Of a DNA stretch of 64,000 nt, positions 16,153 through 25,049 are shown piece after piece. The stretch's first letter is position 1; every line of letters starts with the position of its first letter. The notes beneath the pieces were generated by a model. It searched no databases, had not been told where the DNA came from, and saw only the letters and a list, made by a program, of their open reading frames with translations. Where the stretch lies: positions 248,001 through 312,000 of the forward strand of contig NZ_FMVW01000005.1 in the NCBI RefSeq assembly GCF_900102695.1, in the 5' to 3' direction. Source of the stretch: Afifella marina DSM 2698. Its GTDB lineage: Bacteria > Pseudomonadota > Alphaproteobacteria > Rhizobiales > Afifellaceae. A program made the position numbers and the translations under genes.

Positions 16153-17427
16153 TTGCATCATTTTTCCTATCGCGGCGGCGTGCTTCACGCCGAAGACGTG
16201 CCGATCCCGGAAATCGCCGCGGCAGTCGGCACGCCGTTCTATTGCTATTCGACGGCGACCCTGACCCGGCATTATCAGGTCTTCGAGGAAGCCTTCGCAG
16301 ACCTGCCGCACCGCGTCTGTTACGCCTTGAAGGCGAATTCCAATCAGGCGGTGATCGCCACGCTGGCGCGCCTCGGCGCCGGGGCCGATGTGGTTTCGGA
16401 AGGTGAGTTGCGGCGGGCGCTGGCGGCCGGGATTCCGGCGGAGAAGATCATGTTCTCCGGCGTCGGCAAGACGGCCCATGAGCTGCGTTTCGCGCTTCAG
16501 GCCGGCATCCATTGCTTCAATGTGGAATCGGAGCCGGAGCTCGCCCTTCTCTCCCGGCTTGCCGTCGAAGCCGGGCAGGTGGCGCCGGTGAGCCTGCGCA
16601 TCAATCCCGACGTCGATGCCGGCACGCACGACAAGATCGCGACCGGGCGCAAGGAAAACAAGTTCGGCATTCCGGCGGACCGGGCGCGTGCTGTCTACGC
16701 GGAAGCTGCCAAAATGCCGGGGCTCAAGGTCATCGGCATCGATATGCATATCGGTAGCCAGATCACCGAGCTTCAGCCTTTCGACGCGGCCTTCCGCCGG
16801 CTCGCGGAACTCGTCGTGGTGCTGCGCGAAGACGGTCACGAGATCGAGCATGTCGATCTCGGCGGCGGGCTCGGCATTCCCTATGACGAGGACAAGGCGG
16901 CGCCGCCGCTGCCGTCGAACTATGCCGAGATCGTGCGCCGCCACATGAATGCGCTCGGCGCCACCGTGATCTTCGAGCCCGGGCGCCTCATTGCCGGCAA
17001 TGCCGGGCTTTTGGTGAGCGAAGTCATCTATGTGAAGGCGGGCGAGGGGAAGAATTTCGTCATCGTCGATGCAGCGATGAACGATCTCATTCGCCCGACC
17101 CTCTACGAGGCCTATCATCGGATTGCGCCGGCGCAAGAAAGCGATGCGGAGACGATCGTCTGCGACGTCGTCGGCCCGGTCTGCGAGACCGGCGATTTCC
17201 TCGGCAAGAATGTGCGCATGCCGCGGCCGGAAGCGGGCGATCTCCTCGCCGTCTTCTCCGCCGGCGCCTATGGCGCGGTGCAGGCCGGCACTTACAATAC
17301 GCGCCGTCTGGTGCCGGAAGTGCTGGTGCATGGACATGACTACGCGCTGGTGCGGGCGCGGCACAGCTACGAGGAGCTGATCGGTCTCGACCGCGTGCCG
17401 TCCTGGCTCATGCCGGACGACGCCTGA
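16153..17427 (+). CDS. lysA: Diaminopimelate decarboxylase
   Basis: LysA converts meso-diaminopimelate to lysine with PLP. The 424-residue product starts at a TTG (16153) behind AGGGAAGGG and gives the normal N-terminus HHFSYRGGVLHAEDV. Lys60 in VCYALKAN is the PLP Schiff-base lysine. The GGGLGIPY glycine loop, the EPGR phosphate motif and GPVCETGD with the catalytic Cys are present. It is the last gene of the argH-lptM-lysA cluster, 40 nt after lptM. Confidence 0.97.
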   Translation: MHHFSYRGGVLHAEDVPIPEIAAAVGTPFYCYSTATLTRHYQVFEEAFADLPHRVCYALKANSNQAVIATLARLGAGADVVSEGELRRALAAGIPAEKIMFSGVGKTAHELRFALQAGIHCFNVESEPELALLSRLAVEAGQVAPVSLRINPDVDAGTHDKIATGRKENKFGIPADRARAVYAEAAKMPGLKVIGIDMHIGSQITELQPFDAAFRRLAELVVVLREDGHEIEHVDLGGGLGIPYDEDKAAPPLPSNYAEIVRRHMNALGATVIFEPGRLIAGNAGLLVSEVIYVKAGEGKNFVIVDAAMNDLIRPTLYEAYHRIAPAQESDAETIVCDVVGPVCETGDFLGKNVRMPRPEAGDLLAVFSAGAYGAVQAGTYNTRRLVPEVLVHGHDYALVRARHSYEELIGLDRVPSWLMPDDA

Positions 17428-17640
17428 GCGAGATCACGAAGACGTCAAATCTCGCGCAAGGCCTTGATGTGGCCATGCTTCGCCCTTGTCCTTTCCGCTC
17501 ATTCGTTGTCCGCTATACTTGTGACGATCGGACGCAACCCGTCCTTGCGACGCGGTCTCTGACCCTGGTCGGATGCGTGGCGGCCGAGGTTGCCGTCGGG
17601 GCCGGCAAAATGGCGAGGCCGGCAAGATAAGGAACTGGCC

Positions 17641-20367
17641 GTGAGCGATGCGCCGAAGACGATTCCAGGCAGAGATACTGGGCCAGGCGACGATTTCACT
17701 GGCGAGGAGATGAGCGCCGGCGAGAAGACGCCTGACGAGGCGCGGGCGCAGTTCGCCGAACAGCGGCTTTCCCGCCTCACGCGCCGCGCCCGGCTCGCGC
17801 TCTTCTGGGAGGCGGCCTGGCCGCGGCTCGTTCCGCTTCTGTCGATCGTCGCCCTGTTCTTCGCGCTCTCGTGGCTCGGCGTCTGGGGCTTCGTCGGCGA
17901 TTGGGTGCGCGGCGGCATTCTCCTTGGCTTGGGCATTGCCGCGATTGCAGCATTCGTCTGGATCTTGCGGACGCCCTGGCCGAGCCAGGCCGCCGCCTTG
18001 AAGCGGGTGGAGCGGAATTCGCCCGTCTCCCATCGGCCGGCGAGCGGCTTGCGGGATACGCTCTCCACCGTTTCCGAAGGGCCGGCGGCGGAGGCTCTGT
18101 GGGCCGCGCATCGCCGGCGATTGATGGCGTCCCTGGCTGCGATGCGCGCCGGGCCGCCGCGCCCCGACATGGTGCGGCGCGATCCGAACGCCTTGCGCTT
18201 CGTGGTCCCCGTCTTGCTCTTCGTGGCGTTCTTTGTCGGCTGGGGCGAGCATGGGCCGCGGCTTGCCGATGCCTTCCGGCCCGTCTCGACGCATCTTTCG
18301 ACCGGGGTGCCGGCCCGCATCGACGCCTGGGTCGATCCGCCGACCTATACGGGCGCTGCCCCCGTCTATCTGTCGCGCCGTGGTGAAAGACAGGGCGAGA
18401 GGCCGGGCGAGAACGCCGGGGAGGTGACGGAGGTGCGGGTGCCGCAGGGAAGCCGCCTCACCGTGCGCGTCGCTTCGAGCGAACCGGCCGTCGTCACGCT
18501 CGACGGACCCGGCGGCCCGACGGCGCTTGCGGCCGACGAGGACGCCGGGGCTTCCACACCCGGCGCGCAGCCGCAAGCGGCGGCTCCGGGGGCGGGCGCA
18601 AACAAGACAGGCTCGCGTGACGAACAGGCGATCCGCAGTTACACGACGACGCTTGAAAGCGACGGCTCCGTCTCGGTCGAGGCCGGGCGGGCCAGCGAAC
18701 ATTACGCCTTCCGCATCATTCCAGACCGGCCGCCGACGATCCGGCGCGGCGAGGTCACCGTCAATCGGTCCGGCTCCTTCACCATGGCGTTCACGGTGGA
18801 GGATGATTACGGCGTGAGCGACGGTAACGTCACGTTCCGGCCGCAGACGCCGCCTGAGACGGGTGCGCATCCTCTGGTCGAGCCGCCGTCGATCGCAATC
18901 CGCACGGGGCGCGGGCGCAAGGAAGACAACAGTGCCAAGGCATCGGGGCGCCTGGAAGAGCATCCTTATGCCGGCATGCCGGTTGTCGCCGACGCCGTGG
19001 TGCGCGACGCCGCGGGCCAGGAAGGACGGCCGGCCGATGATGGTGCCATGACGCTGCCGGCGCGGCCGTTCCGCAACCCGATCGCCAAGGCGCTGATCGA
19101 GCAAAGGCGCGAGCTTGCCCTCGATGCGCGCAGCAAGGACCGCGTCGTGCAGGTGCTCGACGCGATGACCATCCGGCCGGGCGATTTCGTCAAGGATTCC
19201 GGCATCTATCTCGGCCTCACAGTCGCTTATCAGCGGATGCGGGCGGCCGAGAGCGACGACGAGCTCCGCTCGATGCTCGATTATCTCTGGGAGATGGCGG
19301 TCCTCATCGAGGATGGAGAATTGTCGGAGGCGCAGGAGCGGCTTGCGGAGGCGCGCGAGGCGCTCGAACAGGCGCTCGCCGAGGGTGCCTCGGAGGAAGA
19401 GATTTCGCGGCTCACCGAAGAGCTGCGACAGGCGATGAACGACGTCATGCGCAGCATGGCCGAGCAGATGGCGCGCTCCGATCCGCAGAAATTGATGCCG
19501 ATCGATCCGAACGCGCAGGTTCTGTCGCAGCAGGATCTCGAACGCATGCTCGACCGCATCGAAGATCTGGCGCGGCTCGGCGACAAGGAAGCGGCGCAGG
19601 AGCTTTTGAGCCAGCTCCAGGAGATGCTCGACAACATGCAGATGGCCCAGCGCATGCAGCAGCAGATGCAAAGCGGCGAAATGGGCCAGATGATGCAGCA
19701 GATGGAGGAACTCGGCCGGCTGATGCGCGAGCAGCAGCGGTTGATGGACGATACGTTCAGCCTCGATCAGGGGCAGCGGCCGGGGCAGAGATCCGGCGAA
19801 GGCGAGATGTCTCCCTCGGAGATGGCGGAGATGATGCGCCAGCTGCAACAGAACCAGGGCAATCTGCAGGAGCAGCTGCAGGCGCTCCTCGACAAGCTTC
19901 GCAAGCAGCAGGGCCAGGGCCAGCAACCTGGCGGCGAGCCGGGGCAGGGGGGCGAAGGCCAGATGGGCCAAGGCGAGCGCGCCCTCGACCGCGCCGGGCG
20001 GGCGATGGGCGAGGCGACTGGCTCACTCGGAGACGGCGAGCCCGGTCAGGCCATCGGCCCGCAGGGCGAGGCGCTGCAGGCGATGCGCGAAGGCATGCAG
20101 CAGATGATGAGCGAGATGATGGGCCAACAGGGCCAGGGCGGGCAGCAGCGGGTCGGCCGCGGCGGCAATCCGCAGGGTCAGACGGACCCGCTCGGTCGGC
20201 CGCAACGGGCGCAAGGGCCGCAGCTCGGCGAGGATGTGCGCATCCCCGACGAATTCGACGTGGAGCGCGCAAGACGCATCCTCAACGCCATCCGCGAACG
20301 CCTCGGCGAGCGCTTTCGGCCGAGCTATGAGCTCGATTACCTGGAGCGGTTGCTGCAGCGCGATTGA
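17641..20367 (+). CDS. Large membrane protein, DUF4175 / TIGR02302 family
   Basis: The 908-residue protein starts at GTG 17641 behind AAGGAACTG; an upstream in-frame ATG is less plausible. Three hydrophobic segments lie near residues 63-85, 90-112 and 195-215. They are followed by a periplasmic beta-rich region (DPPTYTGAAPVYLSR), then a long helical and coiled-coil part from about 480 on. This ends in a Gln/Met/Gly-rich low-complexity stretch (about 660-850, many QQM and GQG repeats) and a conserved C-terminus with VRIPDEFDVERARRILNAI and SYELDYLERLL. The family sits after lysA in many Hyphomicrobiales. Function is unknown; an envelope role is inferred from topology. Confidence 0.9.
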   Translation: MSDAPKTIPGRDTGPGDDFTGEEMSAGEKTPDEARAQFAEQRLSRLTRRARLALFWEAAWPRLVPLLSIVALFFALSWLGVWGFVGDWVRGGILLGLGIAAIAAFVWILRTPWPSQAAALKRVERNSPVSHRPASGLRDTLSTVSEGPAAEALWAAHRRRLMASLAAMRAGPPRPDMVRRDPNALRFVVPVLLFVAFFVGWGEHGPRLADAFRPVSTHLSTGVPARIDAWVDPPTYTGAAPVYLSRRGERQGERPGENAGEVTEVRVPQGSRLTVRVASSEPAVVTLDGPGGPTALAADEDAGASTPGAQPQAAAPGAGANKTGSRDEQAIRSYTTTLESDGSVSVEAGRASEHYAFRIIPDRPPTIRRGEVTVNRSGSFTMAFTVEDDYGVSDGNVTFRPQTPPETGAHPLVEPPSIAIRTGRGRKEDNSAKASGRLEEHPYAGMPVVADAVVRDAAGQEGRPADDGAMTLPARPFRNPIAKALIEQRRELALDARSKDRVVQVLDAMTIRPGDFVKDSGIYLGLTVAYQRMRAAESDDELRSMLDYLWEMAVLIEDGELSEAQERLAEAREALEQALAEGASEEEISRLTEELRQAMNDVMRSMAEQMARSDPQKLMPIDPNAQVLSQQDLERMLDRIEDLARLGDKEAAQELLSQLQEMLDNMQMAQRMQQQMQSGEMGQMMQQMEELGRLMREQQRLMDDTFSLDQGQRPGQRSGEGEMSPSEMAEMMRQLQQNQGNLQEQLQALLDKLRKQQGQGQQPGGEPGQGGEGQMGQGERALDRAGRAMGEATGSLGDGEPGQAIGPQGEALQAMREGMQQMMSEMMGQQGQGGQQRVGRGGNPQGQTDPLGRPQRAQGPQLGEDVRIPDEFDVERARRILNAIRERLGERFRPSYELDYLERLLQRD

Positions 20368-20408
20368 AGGCGCGGGTTCTTAGAGAACGACGTGACAGCC
20401 TGCCAGAG

Positions 20409-20434
20409 AGGGCGCGACTTGGAGCTCGCGCCCT
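20409..20434. terminator. Terminator-like hairpin between convergent genes
   Basis: Perfect 9-bp arms AGGGCGCGA (20409-20417) and TCGCGCCCT (20426-20434) with an 8-nt loop lie between the converging DUF4175 gene and cpdR-like gene. There is no strong U-run on either side, so termination is inferred from position and stability. Confidence 0.45.
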
Positions 20435-20544
20435 AGACCGCGCGCCCCAGGCCGCGCAAATGAACGCGGAGCGCCGTGAAGCGAACCGGAAAAGCCGCGC
20501 GTCGTCGAGAATAAAGGAAGCTCGGCGGTTCTCGCCGTGGCAGA

Positions 20545-20922
20545 TCAGGCGACCTGCTGCTTTTCAGCACCCGCGACGCTGACCGCGGTGCGGATTTCCT
20601 GAAGCGTGAAGGGCTTGGTGAGGACGTCGCGAATGACCTTCTGAAGATCATCGGCGCGTTCGCGCTGATCGGCGAAGCCGGTCATCAGGAGAATCGGGAG
20701 GCCCGGCCATTTGCGCGCGGCGCTGTGGGCGAGATCGATGCCATCCATGAGCGGCATCTTCACGTCGCTCACGAGCAGATCGAATTCGCCATCGCTGGCG
20801 AGAAGTCGGTCCATGGCTTCCAGGCCATCACACGCCGTCTCGACGCTATGGCCATCCAGTTCCAGCGCGCGGCTGACGAAAGCTCGGACGGAATCATCGT
20901 CTTCCGTCAGGAGAATACGCAT
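20545..20922 (-). CDS. Single-domain response regulator, CpdR-like
   Basis: The 125-residue protein is a lone receiver domain with no output domain. Acidic residues at the N-terminus (TEDDD), phospho-acceptor Asp53 in VSDVKMPLMDG, Thr81 and Lys103 (LTKPF) are all present. Length and the LSxP/FxxxE-type C-terminus are close to CpdR, which in Caulobacter and Sinorhizobium directs ClpXP to cell-cycle substrates downstream of CckA-ChpT. Its location next to the ftsEX region with a CtrA box is suggestive. Other single-receiver proteins cannot be excluded, so no gene symbol is given. It is 12 nt after hpt and probably cotranscribed. Confidence 0.8.
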   Translation of the reverse strand: MRILLTEDDDSVRAFVSRALELDGHSVETACDGLEAMDRLLASDGEFDLLVSDVKMPLMDGIDLAHSAARKWPGLPILLMTGFADQRERADDLQKVIRDVLTKPFTLQEIRTAVSVAGAEKQQVA

Positions 20923-20934
20923 TACCCTTCCCCG

Positions 20935-21492
20935 CTAATTGGCTCCCTCCTCGTCGCTTTCGACCACGCCGACAAAAGGGAGTTCGCGATGGGCATGGCC
21001 TGCATCCATGCCGTAACCGACTACAAAATAGTCGGGACAGGTAAACCCAACGTAATCAGCTTCGATTTCTGCCTTCCGGCCTTCGGGTTTGTCGATCATG
21101 ACCGCCACCTGGACGCGGCGAGCCCCGCGCGTCGCCATCAATTCGCGCGCAAAACGTACGGTGAGCCCGGAATCGAGCACGTCATCGATGATGAGGACGT
21201 CGCGTCCGGCGACGGGACAGCCGATGTCGCGCAGGATGCGCACTTCGCCGCTCGTCTTCAGGCGGGCGCCATAGGAGGAGAGCGAGATGAACTCGATCTC
21301 CATCGTCACGCCGCGGCGCGACATGGCGCGGGCGAGATCAGCGCCGAAGACGAAGCCGCCTTTCAAGACGATGATCGCCAGAAGACCTTCCGGATTCGTG
21401 GCGCAGATCGCCTCGGCGAGCTCGTTGATGCGGCGATCGATCTCTTCGGCGGAAAAGAGCGGCCGGATATGCGCCGTCGTGATCGGGGTCAT
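20935..21492 (-). CDS. hpt: Hypoxanthine phosphoribosyltransferase
   Basis: The 185-residue enzyme joins hypoxanthine (or guanine) to PRPP in purine salvage. The PRPP-binding loop VLIIDDVLDSGLTVRF, the PPi loop VLKGGFVFGADLARA and the purine-binding YVGFTCPDYFVVGYGMD region are clear. Its ATG overlaps the stop of the zinc-ribbon gene (ATGA), so the two are translationally coupled; the CpdR-like gene follows. Confidence 0.95.
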   Translation of the reverse strand: MTPITTAHIRPLFSAEEIDRRINELAEAICATNPEGLLAIIVLKGGFVFGADLARAMSRRGVTMEIEFISLSSYGARLKTSGEVRILRDIGCPVAGRDVLIIDDVLDSGLTVRFARELMATRGARRVQVAVMIDKPEGRKAEIEADYVGFTCPDYFVVGYGMDAGHAHRELPFVGVVESDEEGAN

Positions 21493-22277
21493 GACCCGGC
21501 AACAGCGGTTTGGACGAACGGATCGGCGAAGCGAAGTTCGATCCTCGCGGCATTGGCCGGGGTGTCGGTCAGGGTGTAGGCGAAGGACAGCCGCTCGCGC
21601 GGTGCGATTTCCGGGGCGGGGGCTTCCATGGCGCGGTTTGCCAGTTTCTCGCCTGAGGCGCTGTAGATCTCCATGGAGACCGGTTGCAACGGCTGCGGGC
21701 GGTGGTCAAGGCTGACGAGCCGGCCGGTGACGAGAAGGGCGTTTTGTCCCGCCATTTCTGCGCGATAGACATTGACCGCCTCGAAGGCGACGGGATCGGC
21801 GCTCACTTGAAGCCCGGCCAGGCCGTAGAGGCCGGCGAGATCGGGCGCCGCCTTGACGATTGCAGGTCGTGCAAGGACGAAGAGGACCAGAAAGGCGAGC
21901 GACAGGGCGCTGAGAACGGGAAGGGCCATGCCTTTCCATTCAGATTTTTGCACCGGCGTCTCGTCATCGACGAAGCGCGAACGGCCCGGTGCCGGCTGGG
22001 GCTCTTCTTCCCAGATCTTCGCGGTTCCGGCCGACGGCAGCGGGGAGGCCGCGATCGGTTTGACGGCGAAGGCCGGGAAGGCGGCCGGGAAGGCGGGAAG
22101 GAGGGCCCGATGCAGGTCGTTATTGGCCTTCCAAGTCTCGCCGCAATAGCCGCAGACGATGAGCTTCGTTGCGGCATCGAGCGATGCCGTCTGCAGGTGC
22201 TCGCGCGCGCCGCAGCCAGGGCATTCAAGTTCGAGTTCCCCGGCGGGTCGCTTGTCGCCCGCGTGGCATTCGGGCAT
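21489..22277 (-). CDS. MJ0042-type zinc-ribbon membrane protein with DUF3426-like C-terminus
   Basis: The 262-residue protein has an N-terminal zinc ribbon (CPGCG near residue 19 and CGYCG near 42) of the MJ0042 type that recruits alphaproteobacterial membrane proteins of unknown role. A single TM helix spans about 118-140 (LPVLSALSLAFLVLFVLARP), and the outer beta domain resembles DUF3426 (YRAEMAGQNALLVTGRLVS, RERLSFAYTL). The zinc ribbon faces the cytoplasm if the topology is N-in. It is divergent from ftsE with a CtrA-type box in between, and coupled to hpt. Confidence 0.85.
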   Translation of the reverse strand: MPECHAGDKRPAGELELECPGCGAREHLQTASLDAATKLIVCGYCGETWKANNDLHRALLPAFPAAFPAFAVKPIAASPLPSAGTAKIWEEEPQPAPGRSRFVDDETPVQKSEWKGMALPVLSALSLAFLVLFVLARPAIVKAAPDLAGLYGLAGLQVSADPVAFEAVNVYRAEMAGQNALLVTGRLVSLDHRPQPLQPVSMEIYSASGEKLANRAMEAPAPEIAPRERLSFAYTLTDTPANAARIELRFADPFVQTAVAGS

Positions 22278-22322
22278 GCAGGACTCCGTTTACCATGCCC
22301 ACCGACTTGTTGCCGAACATCG

Positions 22323-22337
22323 TTAACGTCAGCTTAA
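22323..22337. promoter_or_regulatory. CtrA-type box, perfect match
   Basis: TTAA-CGTCAGC-TTAA matches the full CtrA consensus TTAA-N7-TTAA exactly. It lies in the 131-nt divergent gap between the zinc-ribbon gene and ftsE, about 70 nt before the ftsE start. CtrA is the master cell-cycle regulator of alphaproteobacteria, and ftsE is a division gene, so the site is plausible. Confidence 0.6.
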
Positions 22338-22408
22338 CGGGCGGCAAGGCAGATGGGCGAAGATGATGGTGTGCTTCGGCGGCCACAGCCGCGGTTGTGA
22401 AAGGACGC

Positions 22409-23107
22409 ATGGAAGAACGAATGGCGCACGGGTATGAGCCCCTGATCCGCTTCGACAATGTCGGGCTGCGCTACGGGCTCGGGCCGGAGATCCTGCGCGA
22501 CGTGACCTTTGCGATCGAGCCCGGCTCCTTCCAATATGTCACGGGGCCGTCGGGTGCCGGCAAGAGCTCGCTTTTGCGGCTTCTCTTCCTGTCCTTGAAA
22601 CCGACACGCGGCATGGTGGAGATCTTTGGCCAGGACGCGGCGACGGCGAGCCGGACGACCGTGCCGGTGCTGCGGCGCCGGATCGGCATCGTTTTCCAGG
22701 ATTTCCGGCTTCTGGAACATCTCACCACTTATGAGAATGTCGCGCTTCCCTTGCGCGTGCTCGGACATCCGGATTCAAGCTACCGCCACGACGTCACCGA
22801 GCTTCTCGAATGGGTGGGGCTCGGCGACAAGATGTGGGTGCATCCGCCGGTTCTCTCGGGCGGCGAGAAGCAACGCGCCGCGATTGCCCGAGCCGTCATC
22901 ACGCGGCCTGAAATTCTCCTCGCCGACGAGCCGACCGGTAATGTCGATCCGCCGCTGGCGCGACGCCTGTTGCGGCTCTTCATCGAGCTCAACCGGCTCG
23001 GCACGTCCATCGTGATCGCCACCCACGATCTCGCGTTGATGGATCAGTACGATGCGCGTCGCCTCATTCTCAATTCAGGTCTGATGGAAATCCACGATGT
23101 CGTCTGA
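22409..23107 (+). CDS. ftsE: Cell division ATP-binding protein FtsE
   Basis: FtsE is the ATPase of the FtsEX complex that activates peptidoglycan hydrolases at the septum. ATG 22409 follows AAAGGA at a proper distance and gives 232 residues; in-frame GTG 22397 and ATG 22421 are alternatives. Walker A GPSGAGKSS is at residues 46-54, signature LSGGEKQR at 149-156, Walker B ILLADEP at 169-175 and the H-loop in IATHDLAL. It overlaps ftsX by 11 nt. Confidence 0.96.
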   Translation: MEERMAHGYEPLIRFDNVGLRYGLGPEILRDVTFAIEPGSFQYVTGPSGAGKSSLLRLLFLSLKPTRGMVEIFGQDAATASRTTVPVLRRRIGIVFQDFRLLEHLTTYENVALPLRVLGHPDSSYRHDVTELLEWVGLGDKMWVHPPVLSGGEKQRAAIARAVITRPEILLADEPTGNVDPPLARRLLRLFIELNRLGTSIVIATHDLALMDQYDARRLILNSGLMEIHDVV

Positions 23108-24140
23108 GCCTGGCCGACAGAAGCGCCGCTTGAAGCGGCCAAGGCTCGTGCGCCGGCGGGCCCCGCAGGCGGCCGCGCCGCTCGATGATCTCGACGCGGA
23201 GCTGCGTCGCCCCGGCGTTTCGGTCAGCTCCGGGCCGATCGAGGAACCGCGTGAGGAAAACCCGATCGTGCCGCCGCGCTCCGTCGCCGGACGCGCGCTT
23301 CTCGTGCTTGTCGCGATCATGAGCTTTCTGTCGTGCCTTTCGGTCGCCTCCGTCTCCGTCGTTTCCGACCGGGCGCGCGGCTGGGAGCGCCAGATCGCGG
23401 CCGAGGTCACGATCCAGGTGAGTGTCACGGGCGGTCACGACGTGGCGCAATCGATGGCGCGGGCGGAGGAGATCGCCGAGGCGACGCCGGGCGTCCTGTC
23501 CGCCGAGCCGGTCAGCGAGAGCGATTCGAAGGCGCTTCTGGAGCCGTGGCTCGGCAGCGATTTCGATCCGGTCGAATTGCCGGTTCCGCGGCTCATCGCG
23601 GTGCGGCTCGATGGCAATGTCGATCTTTCGAGCCTGGCGCGGCAATTGCGCGACGAAGTGCCGGGGGCGAGCCTCGACGATCACGGCGTCTGGCTCAAAC
23701 GTCTGGCACGCATGGCGCAGGCGATCACCTTCGCCGGGCTCGGCATCGTTGCGCTGGTGATGACGGCGACGGCGCTTTGCGTCGTCTTCGCCACGCGCGG
23801 CGCCATGGCCGGCAACAAAGATGTGATCGAGGTTCTGCATTTCGTCGGCGCCGAAGATTCCTATGTGGCGGGTGAGTTCCAGCGGCATTTTCTGGTGCTC
23901 GGACTGAAAGGGGCCGGTCTCGGCGGCATCGCCGCCATCGCGCTCTTTGCACTTCTGTCGCTCATCGGCGGCGTCGAAGGGCCGACGCCGGAAGAGGCGC
24001 AGCTCAGAAGCCTGCTTGGCGGCCTCACGATCGGGCCGCCGGCCTATATCGGCTCCGTCATCACGGTGGTGGCGATCGCCGTGATCATTGCCGCGACGGC
24101 CCGCTCGACCGTGCGGCGAACGCTGTCACAGATCGGATAG
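23097..24140 (+). CDS. ftsX: Cell division protein FtsX
   Basis: The 347-residue membrane partner of FtsE. A basic N-terminal tail of about 60 residues leads into TM1 (66-88), then a periplasmic domain (about 90-210) with ISMs of the family (VSVTGGHDVAQSMARAEEIA, LSSLARQLRDEVPGASLDDH). Three further TM helices follow (about 215-240, 268-292 and 312-335), the usual FtsX layout. The start ATG lies inside the end of ftsE, giving translational coupling. Confidence 0.94.
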   Translation: MSSEPGRQKRRLKRPRLVRRRAPQAAAPLDDLDAELRRPGVSVSSGPIEEPREENPIVPPRSVAGRALLVLVAIMSFLSCLSVASVSVVSDRARGWERQIAAEVTIQVSVTGGHDVAQSMARAEEIAEATPGVLSAEPVSESDSKALLEPWLGSDFDPVELPVPRLIAVRLDGNVDLSSLARQLRDEVPGASLDDHGVWLKRLARMAQAITFAGLGIVALVMTATALCVVFATRGAMAGNKDVIEVLHFVGAEDSYVAGEFQRHFLVLGLKGAGLGGIAAIALFALLSLIGGVEGPTPEEAQLRSLLGGLTIGPPAYIGSVITVVAIAVIIAATARSTVRRTLSQIG

Positions 24141-24205
24141 ACGTTGCCAATGGGTGCGAAGCAGACCAGGAAGCCTCGATCAAGCTTTGGCAGCAAAGGT
24201 CGTTG

Positions 24206-24841
24206 ATGTCCCGCGAGACGCTGGCTGAGAAGAGCGAGGCGAAATCTCCGCGCCCGCGCCGCTCGATCGGGCGGCGGCTGATCCGCGTCGTCGTCTTTGC
24301 CGTCTTCCTCATCGGCCTGTTCTTCGTCGGCGGCTTCCTCATCTTCGCTCAGCAGGTCGCCTCCGCGCGCCCGCCGGCCGCGCCCCAGGCCGACGCGATC
24401 GTGGCGCTCACCGGCGGGTCGGCGCGGGTGGAGGGCGGTGTCGAGCTGCTGCGCGCCGGCGCCGGCCAGCGGCTTCTGATCTCAGGCGTCTATGCGGACA
24501 ACAGCAAGCAATCGATCGCCAATGCGGTGGCGTCGGAAAGCTCCGATCTCTTCCGCTGCTGCGTCGATCTCGGCAAAGCCGCTCGTGACACGCGCGGCAA
24601 TGCGGAGGAGACGCGCGACTGGGTGCGCCATCACGGCTACCGCTCGCTGATCGTCGTCACCAGCGCCTATCACATGCCGCGCTCGATCGCGGAATTGCGG
24701 GGTGAAATCCCCGATGTGCGGCTCGTTCCCTATCCGGTGCGTCGGCCGGGCCTCGATCTCGGCGACTGGGCGCAGCGCAAGGAAATCTTCCTCATCCTGT
24801 TCCGCGAATATCTCAAATACCTCGTCGTGAAGCTGCGCTGA
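24206..24841 (+). CDS. YdcF/DUF218 family envelope protein
   Basis: The 211-residue protein begins at ATG 24206 with AAAGG upstream. One N-terminal TM helix (about 27-49) anchors a DUF218 domain showing DAIVALTGG, the GGVELLRAGAGQRLLISGV block, NAEETRDWV and SLIVVTSAYHMPRS. DUF218 includes ElyC/SanA-like proteins with roles in envelope integrity, though biochemistry is poorly known. It follows ftsX by 65 nt and may be part of the same unit, as in other Hyphomicrobiales. Confidence 0.88.
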   Translation: MSRETLAEKSEAKSPRPRRSIGRRLIRVVVFAVFLIGLFFVGGFLIFAQQVASARPPAAPQADAIVALTGGSARVEGGVELLRAGAGQRLLISGVYADNSKQSIANAVASESSDLFRCCVDLGKAARDTRGNAEETRDWVRHHGYRSLIVVTSAYHMPRSIAELRGEIPDVRLVPYPVRRPGLDLGDWAQRKEIFLILFREYLKYLVVKLR

Positions 24842-25049
24842 GCACGCGCTCTTCGGTGGCCGGCGGCTCTCCCCGCAGCGCCCCCCCCCGACAACGTCTG
24901 CCGCCAGCGTCTCCGGGCAGCGTCTCCCGGCAGGGGTGCAAATTGTCACAGCAGCTTAGAAGCGATTGATCCAACAGAGCTCTGCGGCGAGGTTTGCCGG
25001 GGTTCGGGACTGAGGTCATCACTTCCAATGCCGCAGGGGGTGGTATTCG

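Noticed and set aside
17434-19971. A long open frame (about 845 codons) on the minus strand opposite the DUF4175 gene
   Set aside because: It lies fully inside the DUF4175 coding region and is Arg/Pro-rich with no family motifs. High GC content keeps antisense frames open; the plus-strand reading has clear domains.
24881-24889. Run of nine C as a possible phase-variable tract
   Set aside because: It lies between the ydcF-like and TehA-like genes and in neither coding region nor a clear promoter spacer.
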